From contig NZ_AP022574.1 of the NCBI RefSeq assembly GCF_010729305.1, positions 5,270,001-5,334,000 of the forward strand: a stretch of DNA of 64,000 nt, in the 5' to 3' direction. Within the stretch, counting starts at the first letter, position 1; each line of letters opens with the position of its first letter. Positions 37,901 through 42,762 of the stretch are shown here, piece by piece. Made by a program: the position numbers and the translations under genes. Source of the DNA: Mycolicibacterium psychrotolerans. GTDB lineage: Bacteria; Actinomycetota; Actinomycetes; Mycobacteriales; Mycobacteriaceae. Under the pieces are notes generated by a model. It was not told the DNA's origin. It made no database searches and saw only the letters and a list, made by a program, of their open reading frames with translations.

Positions 37901-40141
37901 GTCAGCGGGACCGGCGCCGGGCCATACACGGTGGCCGTCACCGACACCGCCTGGGCCAAGGCCAATCCGGCCGCGCAGGTCAGCGTCAACGTCACGGCCA
38001 CCGACGGCCACAGCGCCCCGGTCGCCACCAACGTGGCCGTCGGCACCGTCAACAACGCCGCCACAGTCGGCGCAAACTACTACTGGCAGGCCGACATCCC
38101 GGCACTACCCGCCGGGGTGACCTACACCCAGGTCGCCGCCGCCGCCGACTATTCTGTGCTACTGCGGTCCGACGGCCAAGCCGTCGCCGCCGGTACCAAC
38201 GATGGCGGGCTAAGCCACATCCTGGCGCCACCGGCACCACCGGACGGAATGACCTACACCCAGGTCGCCGCCGGCTGGCGACACATGGTGCTGCTGCGCT
38301 CCGACGGCCAAGCCGTCGCCGTCCGTACCGACTATTGGGGGCAGCAGACCATCGAAGTGTTGGCACCATCGGACGGAACGACCTACACCCAGGTCGCCGC
38401 CGGCGGCAACCACACGGTGCTGCTGCGCTCCGACGGCCAAGCCGTCGCCGTCGGCGACACCTCCTACGGGCAGACCACCATCCCGGCCCTGCCGGCCGGA
38501 ATGACCTACACCCAAGTTGCCGCCGGCGGCAACCACACGGTGCTGCTGCGCTCCGACGGCCAAGCCGTCGCCGTCGGCTCCAACAACTGGGGGCAGACCA
38601 CCATCCCGGCCCTGCCGGCCGGAATGACCTACACCGAGGTCGCCGCGGGCGGCAGTGACACGGTGCTGCTGCGCTCCGACGGGCAAGCCGTCGCCTTCGG
38701 CGACAACCACTACGGACAGACGACAATCCAGGCACCACCGAACGGAGTGGCCTACGTCCAAGTCGCCACTAGTGGCAGTGACACGGTGCTGCTGCGCTCC
38801 GACGGGCAAGCCGTCGCCTTTGGCGACAACTCTTACGGGCAGAGGACCATCCCCGCACCCTCGGCCGGGGTCAGCTACACCGGGGTCGCCGCCGGTAGCA
38901 GCCACACGGTGTTGCTGAATGCCACCAACGCCGCAAACCGGGCCCCGGTGGCCAGCGCGGTGGTCGGCGTGGCGGATCCGAACACCGGCAACGTGACGGT
39001 GATGCTGACGGCCAGCGACCCCGACGGTGACCCCCTTACGGTGAGATACAGCGCGCCCTTGCTAGGCAAACTCAGCGTGGTGAACAATCACAACGGCAGC
39101 TGGCGCCTCACCTACGACCCCTCTGACGCCGCCCGATTGAGGGCCGCTCAGACTCCCGGGGTGGCCGAGGCCGACACCTTCACCGTCACCGTCTCCGACG
39201 TTCGGGGTGGCATCAGCCCCGTCACGGTGACGGGAGTGCCCATCTCGCCAGCGACGCTGGCGATGCGCAACTCCATAACGATTGGCGGGACGCCCACCGC
39301 CGAGGTGCTCATCCCCAATGCCCCCTACGCCTACGTTGCCGACGGCAGTCTGGTGAGGGTGGTCAACACGACCAGCGGCACCGCCACCTCCATCGCCGTA
39401 GGGGGCAACACGTCGGACATCGCCGTCACCCCCAACGGTCTAAAGGTCTACGTCACCAACGACGCCGGGTACGTGACGTACATCAAGACGGAAACCGGCG
39501 CTACCCTCAACATCCCGCTCGCCGGAAACCTTGGGGGCGTGGCGGTGACACCGAATGGGCAATACGCTTATGTAGCCAACACCAGCAGCGGCACCGTGTC
39601 GGTGATCGATACCGCCACCACCACGGTGGGCATCAAGCCCATTCCGGTCGGCGGCCAGCCGGAACAGTTGGCCATCAGCCCCGACGGTGCGTACGTCTAC
39701 GTCACGGACACCACCCGGGCCGTGCTGACCGTGATCAGGACCAGTGACGCGGCCGTCACCACCGTCGGAGTCGAAAACGGACTGCAAAGTTCGACGCTCG
39801 GGGTGGTCGTCGCGCCCGACGGCAAACACGTGTGCGCCACCAATCCGTACACCGCCTCGGTATCGGTGATCGACACCGCTACCAAGAGCGTGCAGACCGT
39901 CTCGGTCGGCGCATCTCCCCGCGGTGTGGCGGTGAGCCCCGACGGCAGCGTCATCTACGTGACGAATACTAGCGGCGCGATAACGGTGATCGACACCGTC
40001 ACCAACACGGTGATCACCAGCGCCCCGGCCGGCAGCTCGCCATACGAGGTGGCCGTCAGCCCCGACGGCAGCCGGGTCTATGTCACCGACAACAGCGGCG
40101 CGGTGTCCGTGATGTCCTTCGTCCCAGCGCCCATCGTGTGA
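25952..40141 (+). CDS. Giant exported multidomain protein: YVTN propellers, cadherin/VCBS-like modules, RCC1-like propellers
   Basis: 4729 aa, ATG with a GAGGAG ribosome-binding site. An ~85-residue N-region precedes the hydrophobic segment YLGRVGVLAAALGVGAALA (86-104) and a likely AFA cleavage site near 115. An acidic Ser/Thr/Glu-rich region follows to about 320. Then (approximate residues): propellers 521-833 and 838-1145 (VIDTATN, VGSSPSALAL, LYVAN repeats); five ~93-aa cadherin-like modules (NEDTAILITPAVTDPDPG) 1147-1610; two 97-aa modules to 1805; five ~100-aa VCBS-like modules to 2303; propeller 2409-2733; cadherin modules; propeller 3028-3357; seven RCC1-like repeats 3555-3842; cadherin modules; seven more 4035-4327; final propeller 4435-4729. 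No LPXTG motif, C-terminal membrane anchor or RTX repeats are seen. It is probably secreted or surface-associated and adhesive or binding; the ligand is unknown. Confidence 0.9.
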   Translation: MTSTPEILRPRTAANETAGETETATLPRLTWKLVHAEPGHLVFAMPTAHPLMGGGAGRSGDWVPSGSPIEHQTPTSNEHHALEYARYLGRVGVLAAALGVGAALAVQQPAIAFAEPTETDSSTSTSATEAGATESETSTSSVSGSGDAEASEAETESESEAEAAAHAEAETTTSTSETFTTESAPDSIVPSDTVISSGDVQASVPPPSTDDAASTTTPVDQLPTDAASEAVTEPAAPERSTDHSGKPESRTGTAVGAPGSEGPAQSRAADIDAVTNGQPADLSDPLSIPITTSAAIPVTPSATATAGIPAELPTVAAPTTPANMVTWLLSSLGLGPLGSSASSPVQLPANWAVLDWVRRQNQRPSGEQSATAEPAPTGPLVPDAPGYDTPTFQVAGGPADGTVTITSDGTFTYTSPTVGQGAVPTDLPGNFTVTVSDASGQSTVVPVAMTADSGTSAGTRLVLTGPDGTAEAMHVSISPNDVGSDQAGQLVLHHPSLTDSESVSQASTGLGATTASTQPTVDSIAVGGNPQQVAIDPDTGRVYVANDQTVSVIDAATGDVVDTIPVGGAATGIAIAPDGSRAYVTLKTSTGKIAVIDTASNDVLTTVRVGANPTAVVVSPDGTRVYVANSGSKTVSVIDTATNKVIDADPSIFSSNISVGSSPSALALNADGTRLYVANRGSNTVSVIDINTATNTYKRLDVNPSIFSRDIAVGSSPSALAVSPDGSAVVVAASGANAVWSIDTATNTVRNVRWAVGPAPTSVAYGADGSLYVANSNDTVTMLDPTTGNGMTIAIDPAMETGTHSLAVGTDGRAWVTDTADGELRVITPAAIPTPQPQLDSVAVGGNPQQVAINPVTGQVYVANQADRTVSVIDSTTNTVTATVRVGSNPTAVVVSPDGTRVYVANSGSNTVSVIDTATNKVIDADPSIFSSNIAVGSSPSALALNADGTRLYVANRSSNTVSVIDINTATNTYKRLDVNPSIFSRDIAVGSSPRALAINGARLYVANTNSDSVSLIDTTTIKVLATINVGDAPRGLAVSPDGSLVAVAAYGANTVSIIDTANDTVLVAGVGPNPTSLAYGSDGRIYVANSNDTVTMLDPTTGNGMTITVDPAMEAGEHSLTVGADGRIWITDAKDNTLRVITPVENTAPVAGDTTAVTNEDTAVLITPAVTDPDPGDTLTVTATSTPAHGTVTVSPDGKTFTYTPAADWWGTDSFSYTATDGTLTSNTATVTVTVAAVPDAPTAANTTAVTNEDTAILITPAVTDVDPGSVLTVVPTSTPAHGTVTVSLDGKSFTYIPNQNWSGSDSFTYTASDGALTSNTATITVTVAAVPDAPTAANTTAVTNEDTAILITPAVTDPDPGAVLTVTPASTPAHGTVTVSLDGKSFTYTPSQNWSGTDSFTYTASDGTLTSNTATVSVTVAAVPDAPTAANTSAVTNEDTAILITPAVTDPDPGDTLTVAVVGSPGHGAVTVSLDGKSFTYTPNQNWSGNDTFTYTATDGTLTSNTATVSVTVAAVPDAPTAANTTATTPEDTAILITPAVTDPDPGDTLTVALVGSPGHGAVTVSLDGKSFTYTPNQNWSGTDTFTYTATDGTLTSNTATVTVTVVNLPPTATNDTGYTVNEDTTLTVTAPGVLANDTDPGGGALTAQLVAGPSHAQAFTLNTNGSFTYTPTPDWSGTDTFTYRALDSQGALSNTATVTVTVANLAPTATNDTGYTVNEDTTLTVTAAQGVLANDTDPGGGALTAQMVNGPNHAQTFTLNTNGSFSYTPTPDWSGTDTFTYRAVDSQGAMSHTAFVTVTVSAVADAPVTRPLTLNLAEDAAPVTGYLTGQGYVTDVDTPADQLNYTLTGTGQGSTGTLVLNASGWYTFSPTPNASGTNTFTYTVTDRTNAPVTGTITVNVGAVADAPVTRPATLELAENAAPVSGNLTGQGYVSDVDTPTDQLDFALTGTGQGATGTLTLNTDGSYTFSPTHNASGTDTFTYTVTDGATAPVTGTITVNVGVVPPVTRPLTLNLAEDAAPVSGNLVTDGDVSDVDTPADQLQFTLIDSGQGTAGTLTLDTDGTYTYTPTANASGTDTFTYTVGDGTTVPVAGTITVNVAAVNDAPVTHPLTLNLTEDAAPVTGYLTGQGYVTDVDTPADQLNYTLTGSGQGTTGTLTLNTAGWYTFTPAPNASGTDTFGYTVTDGINAPVAGTITVNVAAVNDAPVTRPATLNLTEDAAPVTGSLIGQGYVSDVDTPTDQLDFALTGTGQGATGTLTLNTDGSYTFSPTHNASGTDTFTYTVTDGTTAPVTGTITVNVSAVNDAPVFNAAVGTPDPTTGAVTITVTVTDPEGDPITAAPIANVSKGTIVAGHQPGTYTYTPDLASRLRANEGGAAALDSFTVAVSDEFHTPVNYEVSIPVSAAGLTVSDNISAPRTNAMVTNADGTRAYLAYDGGAVTIGDSEGNLIGAIFVGGQPTALALDGTRLYVTSAGTNTVTVIDTTTDEVIDTDPEQVGYQPLSVGSDPRGIAINPDAHVGYVTNYADGTVSVFDSQTLRVVDTVDVGANPWGVAHGWGKIYVTNSGDGTVSVIETVHHQVIDTIPVGAGPIGVATQPLPGGEGWTRTVFVVNSADSTVSVIYYDEATGEHTVVGEPIPVGYPGSGPYSVVLSPDGDIAYVSIPGNEANNYDGTVTVIDANTRTVLDTDFRSAGVQPVDVGSAPLNMAVNPVTGTLFVINKADNTISVVDLNPVAAPINSAPVAVDNTVNTLEDTAVEGNVLIGDLDVDGDTLSIDSHTDPAHGTLTLNQDGTFTYSPDADYNGADSFTYTASDGIARSNPATVTITIASVNDAPVAVDDAFITTEGTPLSIPHPGVLANDTDVEGNPLTVDFNTQPAHGHVSLAIGGGFYYTPNPGFTGTDSFTYTATDGTDISNPATVAITVKQVNLAPVFSATVGTPDPVTGDVSVTVQIVDPEGDPVTANPVSWLTRGNLTGDMQTGILTYTPYLSARIEAAQGGSLSDSFTVAVSDADNPPVNYTVDIPVAPGEFTVADPEPAGGANAMVVSADGTRAYIANDAGVVAVVDSEGNMVGAPITVGTRPSALALSGNVLYVVNSGTEGDPGDDTVTIIDTTNDSNSVIGTVTVGNDPRGVAVSDYADLAYVTNYGSDSISVIGFNTTTNEYEIVTTIELPDGSEPWGIAADASGHHLFAAESGTGKVAIINAMPGSEDFNRLVHETTVGSGPIGVAAGPTSNQDKVFVVNSTDSTVTVMDAGPGFAVITTITIADPGTGPNQVVVSDDGSIAYVSVPGVGPDYAGTVAAIDARTLVRLDADDTVAGIQNIDVGRAPLGMGFDPITNTAYVINKGENTISAISVGAVNVAPVAVSDSYTTLEDTPLIVVAPGVLGNDTDTQGTTLTVASHTEPANGTLSIGADGSFSYTPAANWWGSDSFTYTASDGTMTSNTATVTVTVTPVNVAPVINKVTSTAGTGNTWTVNVDATDADPEDVVTLAVSAVDTGHVTVTGTGTGLYTVTVTDTAWAQANPGAQLSVVVTATDKDGALDSTTVPIGTVNNATAVGYNAYRQTAIPALPAGVTYTQVAGGGQHTVLLRSDGTAVAVGDSQYGQCNIPAIDDPGVTYTQVAAGQYHTVLLRSDGQVVAVGANDRGQLNIPNDPGVTYTQVAAGGWYTVLLRSDGQAVAYGDNQYGQRNIPAIVEPGVTYTQVAASSWRHTMLLRSDGRVVAVGDNTFGQCNIPPIEDAGVTYTQVDGGYEHTVLLRSDGTVTAIGNNQYGQTTILENDPGTYTQVATGGYYTVLLRSDGTVVAVGYNSSGQSTIPDLPAGVAYTQVAAGSNHTLLLRGSVSGRPIAVDDVVSTNEDTPVEIAPATLLANDSDPDGDPLHIVSVFGATHGSAAMVPDGTITYTPNTGYVGTDTFSYVISDGGLADAATVTVTVDPVNAAPVINTVTPTPGIGNSWTVNVDASDADPGDVVTVTVSAVDPGHVAVSGTGAGPYTVAVTDTAWAKANPAAQVSVNVTATDGHSAPVATNVAVGTVNNAATVGANYYWQADIPALPAGVTYTQVAAAADYSVLLRSDGQAVAAGTNDGGLSHILAPPAPPDGMTYTQVAAGWRHMVLLRSDGQAVAVRTDYWGQQTIEVLAPSDGTTYTQVAAGGNHTVLLRSDGQAVAVGDTSYGQTTIPALPAGMTYTQVAAGGNHTVLLRSDGQAVAVGSNNWGQTTIPALPAGMTYTEVAAGGSDTVLLRSDGQAVAFGDNHYGQTTIQAPPNGVAYVQVATSGSDTVLLRSDGQAVAFGDNSYGQRTIPAPSAGVSYTGVAAGSSHTVLLNATNAANRAPVASAVVGVADPNTGNVTVMLTASDPDGDPLTVRYSAPLLGKLSVVNNHNGSWRLTYDPSDAARLRAAQTPGVAEADTFTVTVSDVRGGISPVTVTGVPISPATLAMRNSITIGGTPTAEVLIPNAPYAYVADGSLVRVVNTTSGTATSIAVGGNTSDIAVTPNGLKVYVTNDAGYVTYIKTETGATLNIPLAGNLGGVAVTPNGQYAYVANTSSGTVSVIDTATTTVGIKPIPVGGQPEQLAISPDGAYVYVTDTTRAVLTVIRTSDAAVTTVGVENGLQSSTLGVVVAPDGKHVCATNPYTASVSVIDTATKSVQTVSVGASPRGVAVSPDGSVIYVTNTSGAITVIDTVTNTVITSAPAGSSPYEVAVSPDGSRVYVTDNSGAVSVMSFVPAPIV
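27512..29385 (+). repeat. Duplicated beta-propeller coding block
   Basis: Two consecutive ~900-bp propeller segments (27512-28450, 28465-29385) share near-identical stretches, for instance the blocks encoding NKVIDADPSIFSSNI and NTYKRLDVNPSIFSRDIAVG. This indicates recent internal duplication with partial homogenisation. Confidence 0.8.
29398..30786 (+). repeat. 279-bp tandem repeat, five units
   Basis: Exact 279-bp period (unit starts near 29398, 29677, 29956, 30235, 30514), each encoding a 93-aa cadherin-like module with NEDTA, TDPDPG, FTYTPNQNWSG and TSNTATV landmarks. The third to fifth units are almost identical at DNA level, so copy number can be expected to vary between strains. Confidence 0.85.
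31375..32868 (+). repeat. ~300-bp tandem repeat, five units
   Basis: Units starting near 31375, 31675, 31972, 32269 and 32569 encode VCBS-like modules (TLNLAEDAAPV, GYVTDVDTPADQL, ASGTDTFTYTVTDG). Units two and five are strikingly alike over long stretches, suggesting conversion between non-adjacent copies. Confidence 0.85.
36617..37475 (+). repeat. RCC1-like repeat block A, seven units
   Basis: Seven ~41-residue units of the form YTQVAAG-xx-HTVLLRSDG-x-AVAVG-x-N-x-YGQ-xx-IP. Seven matches the blade number of RCC1/BLIP-II propellers, so this is probably one closed propeller. Confidence 0.75.
38055..38930 (+). repeat. RCC1-like repeat block B, seven units
   Basis: A second set of seven units with the same VLLRSDGQAVAVG core. 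Units four and five are nearly identical. It is separated from block A by two cadherin-like modules, giving two RCC1-type propellers in one polypeptide. Confidence 0.75.
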
Positions 40142-40179
40142 CCGAATCTGTGCCGCGCTCGAGCTGCACCGCCGTGGCC

Positions 40180-42222
40180 TCAGCCGCCGTGCAAGTCGGC
40201 GCACAGCAGCACCACCGAACGTGCGCCCACCAGATACGTCGTTCCTGAGATTGGTTGTGCGCTCACGAGGTCCGCGACGTCGTCGGGCGGGTCGAGCGCC
40301 GTGTCGACGACACGGCGCCACGGCAACTCTGGTGTGACGACCGGCGGCAACTCGAAATCGACTGTCACGTCTGAACTGTTGAGTATCGCGTGCACCATCC
40401 GCGTGCCGATCACGCTACGCACCGTCAGCGCGAGCATGCGCGAATTCTCCGACCAGTCGGGCTGATACAGCCGGCGGCCATGGAACTGCACCAGAGACCG
40501 GGTCAGGAACTCCCGCAAGGGCAGCCCGTGCATCACCTGGGTCATGTCCAGTTCCAGCCGCACGTCGATCAACTTCTCGGTGAACCGGCGGATGTCCGCG
40601 TACCGATCCGTCAACGACCAATCGAACCAACTGGTCTCGTTGTCCTGGCAGTACGGGTTGTTGTTGCCCAACTGAGTTCGGCGCACCTCGTCGCCCATCA
40701 CAATCATCGGCACGCCCATCGCGATCAATGTGATGCCCAGCATGTTCTTCACGAGACGCGTCCGCAGATGCTCAATCGAAGGATCATCCGACGGCCCTTC
40801 GGCCCCGCAATTCGTGGAGTGATTGTCGTCGGCACCATCCCGGTTCTGAGCAAGATTCGCCTCGTTGTGTTTTCGGGCATAGCTGACGAGGTCGTTGAGC
40901 GTGAAGCCGTCATGACACGTGACGAAATTGATGCTGTGCTCCACCTCGGCCGGTCGGTGCCCGAACAGGTCCGGGCTGCCCAACAGCCGATTCGGTAACA
41001 GCGCGACCGTGCCACCATCACCCCGTACGAACCTGCGGATGTCATCACGGAACTTGCCGTTCCACTCGCGCCAGCGGTCGCCCACGAACGACCCCAGCTG
41101 GTACAGGCCGGCGACGTCCCAGGCCTCCGCGATCACCTTCGTCCCGGCCAGCACCGGATCGCTCTCGATCTCCCAGATGATCGGCGGATCAGCCATCGGA
41201 ACGCCGCGCTCGTCTCGCGTCAGGGCCGAGGCGAGATCGAACCGAAAACCATCCACGTGCATCCGATCGACCCAGTGACGCACAGCATCGATGATCATGC
41301 GCCGCACCACAGAGTTATTGGCGTTCACGGTGTTACCGCACCCAGTGACGTCCAAATACGTTGCCCGACGGTTCGGATCGCGGATGTAATAGGTCTCGTT
41401 GTCCAGCCCGCGCCAACAGAACGTGGGACCGTCAGCCCCACCCTCGGCAGTGTGGTTGAACACCACGTCGATGATCACCTCGATCCCGGCGCGGTGCAGT
41501 TTCTTGACCATGTCCCGGAACTCGTCCAGCGCGCCGAGCGCATCGCCGGACGACGCGTACGCGGCATGCGGGGCGAAGAACGACACCGGGCTGTAGCCCC
41601 AATAGTTGACCAGTCCGCGCGGCGCGTCTTGGGGGTCGAACGCCAGCACCGGCATCAACTCGACCGCGGTGATCCCCAGCGAGCGCAGATAGGGAATCTT
41701 TTCCACCAGCCCAGCGAATGTACCGGCCAATTCCTGAGCCACTCCGCTGTTCGGGTGGGCGGTGAAGCCCCGGACGTGCAGTTCGTAGATCACGGTCCGC
41801 GCGAACGGTCGCCCGAGCGGGCGGTCCCCTTCCCAGTCGTAGCCGTCGAGATCGGCGACCACGCTCTTCATCGCCGTACTCGAATCCAGTTGTGCCCCAG
41901 TCCCGGCCATCCGCTCATACGCCGTCGGCACAGCCACCGCGACACCGTACGGATCGAGGAGAACTGTCGACGTGTCGTGGACACGCCAGGCGTAGACCTG
42001 TCCCGACGCAACGTCGGGAACGAACGCGTGCCAGTAGTAGGCCGTCCGGTTCGTCTGGCGGTCGAGCGTGATCACCCGCGATGGCGCCGCGTCATCGACG
42101 TCGTCGAACAGCAGCAGATCGAGCTGCGCCAGCGTGCGTGACCACACCGAGAAGTTCGTCCCTCCGCCGACGCAAGAGGCACCGAGCGGATAGGCACGGC
42201 CGGCGGCCAGACTTCGACCCAT
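40180..42222 (-). CDS. glgX: Glycogen debranching enzyme GlgX/TreX-type (GH13 isoamylase)
   Basis: 680 aa from ATG 42222, whose product starts GRSLAAGRAYPLGASCVGGG, the normal start of the family; no strong ribosome-binding site, and an in-frame start at 42342 would add 40 unrelated residues. N-terminal CBM48 domain (GGGTNFSVWS), then the GH13 barrel: VVFNHTAEGG, nucleophile Asp in DGFRFDLASAL, acid Glu in VIAEAWDVAG, and the third Asp in FVTCHDGFTLNDLVSY. It cleaves alpha-1,6 branches of glycogen or maltodextrin in the cytoplasm. It converges on the giant gene with only 38 bp between the stops. Together with the GH15 enzyme it gives the window two alpha-glucan or trehalose enzymes, far apart. 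Confidence 0.92.
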   Translation of the reverse strand: MGRSLAAGRAYPLGASCVGGGTNFSVWSRTLAQLDLLLFDDVDDAAPSRVITLDRQTNRTAYYWHAFVPDVASGQVYAWRVHDTSTVLLDPYGVAVAVPTAYERMAGTGAQLDSSTAMKSVVADLDGYDWEGDRPLGRPFARTVIYELHVRGFTAHPNSGVAQELAGTFAGLVEKIPYLRSLGITAVELMPVLAFDPQDAPRGLVNYWGYSPVSFFAPHAAYASSGDALGALDEFRDMVKKLHRAGIEVIIDVVFNHTAEGGADGPTFCWRGLDNETYYIRDPNRRATYLDVTGCGNTVNANNSVVRRMIIDAVRHWVDRMHVDGFRFDLASALTRDERGVPMADPPIIWEIESDPVLAGTKVIAEAWDVAGLYQLGSFVGDRWREWNGKFRDDIRRFVRGDGGTVALLPNRLLGSPDLFGHRPAEVEHSINFVTCHDGFTLNDLVSYARKHNEANLAQNRDGADDNHSTNCGAEGPSDDPSIEHLRTRLVKNMLGITLIAMGVPMIVMGDEVRRTQLGNNNPYCQDNETSWFDWSLTDRYADIRRFTEKLIDVRLELDMTQVMHGLPLREFLTRSLVQFHGRRLYQPDWSENSRMLALTVRSVIGTRMVHAILNSSDVTVDFELPPVVTPELPWRRVVDTALDPPDDVADLVSAQPISGTTYLVGARSVVLLCADLHGG

Positions 42223-42282
42223 CGCTTGATTGTGTACCGAGTTCGGCCGCGCGCGGCCACAACCGTCAGGAGCGAGGTATCT

Positions 42283-42296
42283 GAGCCAAATGACCC
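42283..42296 (-). promoter_or_regulatory. Single DosR-like palindrome between glgX and the small-protein gene (weak)
   Basis: GAGCCAAATGACCC (GGGTCATTTGGCTC on the other strand) misses GGGNCNNNNGNCCC by one base, in the 140-bp region between divergent starts. No second box lies at the expected spacing. Confidence 0.15.
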
Positions 42297-42362
42297 TAGT
42301 GTCCGACGAACCGACAGGAGATTCTCGAGGGATCATCCACATCCGATATCGGGAGCGCGATC

Positions 42363-42707
42363 ATGACCGAGAAATCCGAAACGAGCGCGGCCACCAAGAC
42401 ACCAGAAAAGAGCGCGGCGGCCACCGCCCACACGGTGGCCGAGCGCGCGGCGGGCTTGTCCGACGACGTGCTCAAATCAGTCGAAGCCGGCCAGCGGGCC
42501 GCAATCGATGCGGTGCGCAAGTTCGTCGACACCGTCGACGAGGCGCTTCCCAACAAGGAGGAGGACCACCCGTCGCGGCGCGAAACCGTGATCGACGCGG
42601 CCCTGGACATGGCCGACCGACTCGTCACCACGCAGTACGAGTTCCTGCGAAGCGTCGTCCACAGCGCAGACCGATCGCTGCGCAGACCCGACGACTCGCA
42701 CAGCTGA
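42363..42707 (+). CDS. Conserved mycobacterial helical protein (phasin-like)
   Basis: 114 aa from ATG 42363 with a GGGAG element upstream. A short Lys/Ala/Thr-rich start is followed by long amphipathic helices (LSDDVLKSVEAGQRAAIDAV, RKFVDTVDEALP, DMADRLVTTQYEFLRSVVHSA). The pattern resembles phasin-like or coiled-coil proteins conserved in mycobacteria, often bound to membranes or lipid inclusions; no catalytic motif. It is divergent from glgX and converges on the acyl-CoA ligase. Confidence 0.7.
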   Translation: MTEKSETSAATKTPEKSAAATAHTVAERAAGLSDDVLKSVEAGQRAAIDAVRKFVDTVDEALPNKEEDHPSRRETVIDAALDMADRLVTTQYEFLRSVVHSADRSLRRPDDSHS

Positions 42708-42708
42708 C

Positions 42709-42762
42709 ATGGGTGATCGCAACGAGCTGGCCGACCTGACTGTCCGCGCGACTCAATCGTAG
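42709..42762 (+). pseudogene. 17-codon stub of the 25365-25550 small-protein family
   Basis: ATG 42709 to TAG 42762 encodes MGDRNELADLTVRATQS, aligning with the first 15 residues of the protein at 25365 (MADRRELAGLADQAA). It overlaps the 3' end of the acyl-CoA ligase gene on the other strand. Probably a truncated relic; a chance resemblance is possible at this length. Confidence 0.3.

Noticed and set aside
27000..39100. Many long minus-strand frames (up to several hundred codons) opposite the giant gene
   Set aside because: Their sequences are Gly/Val/Asp/His-rich mirror translations of the repetitive Thr/Pro/Ala-coding strand, without ribosome-binding sites or recognisable domains.
42222..42342. 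An upstream in-frame start for glgX at 42342
   Set aside because: The extra 40 residues do not resemble the family, and the frame would run nearly to the divergent small-protein gene.
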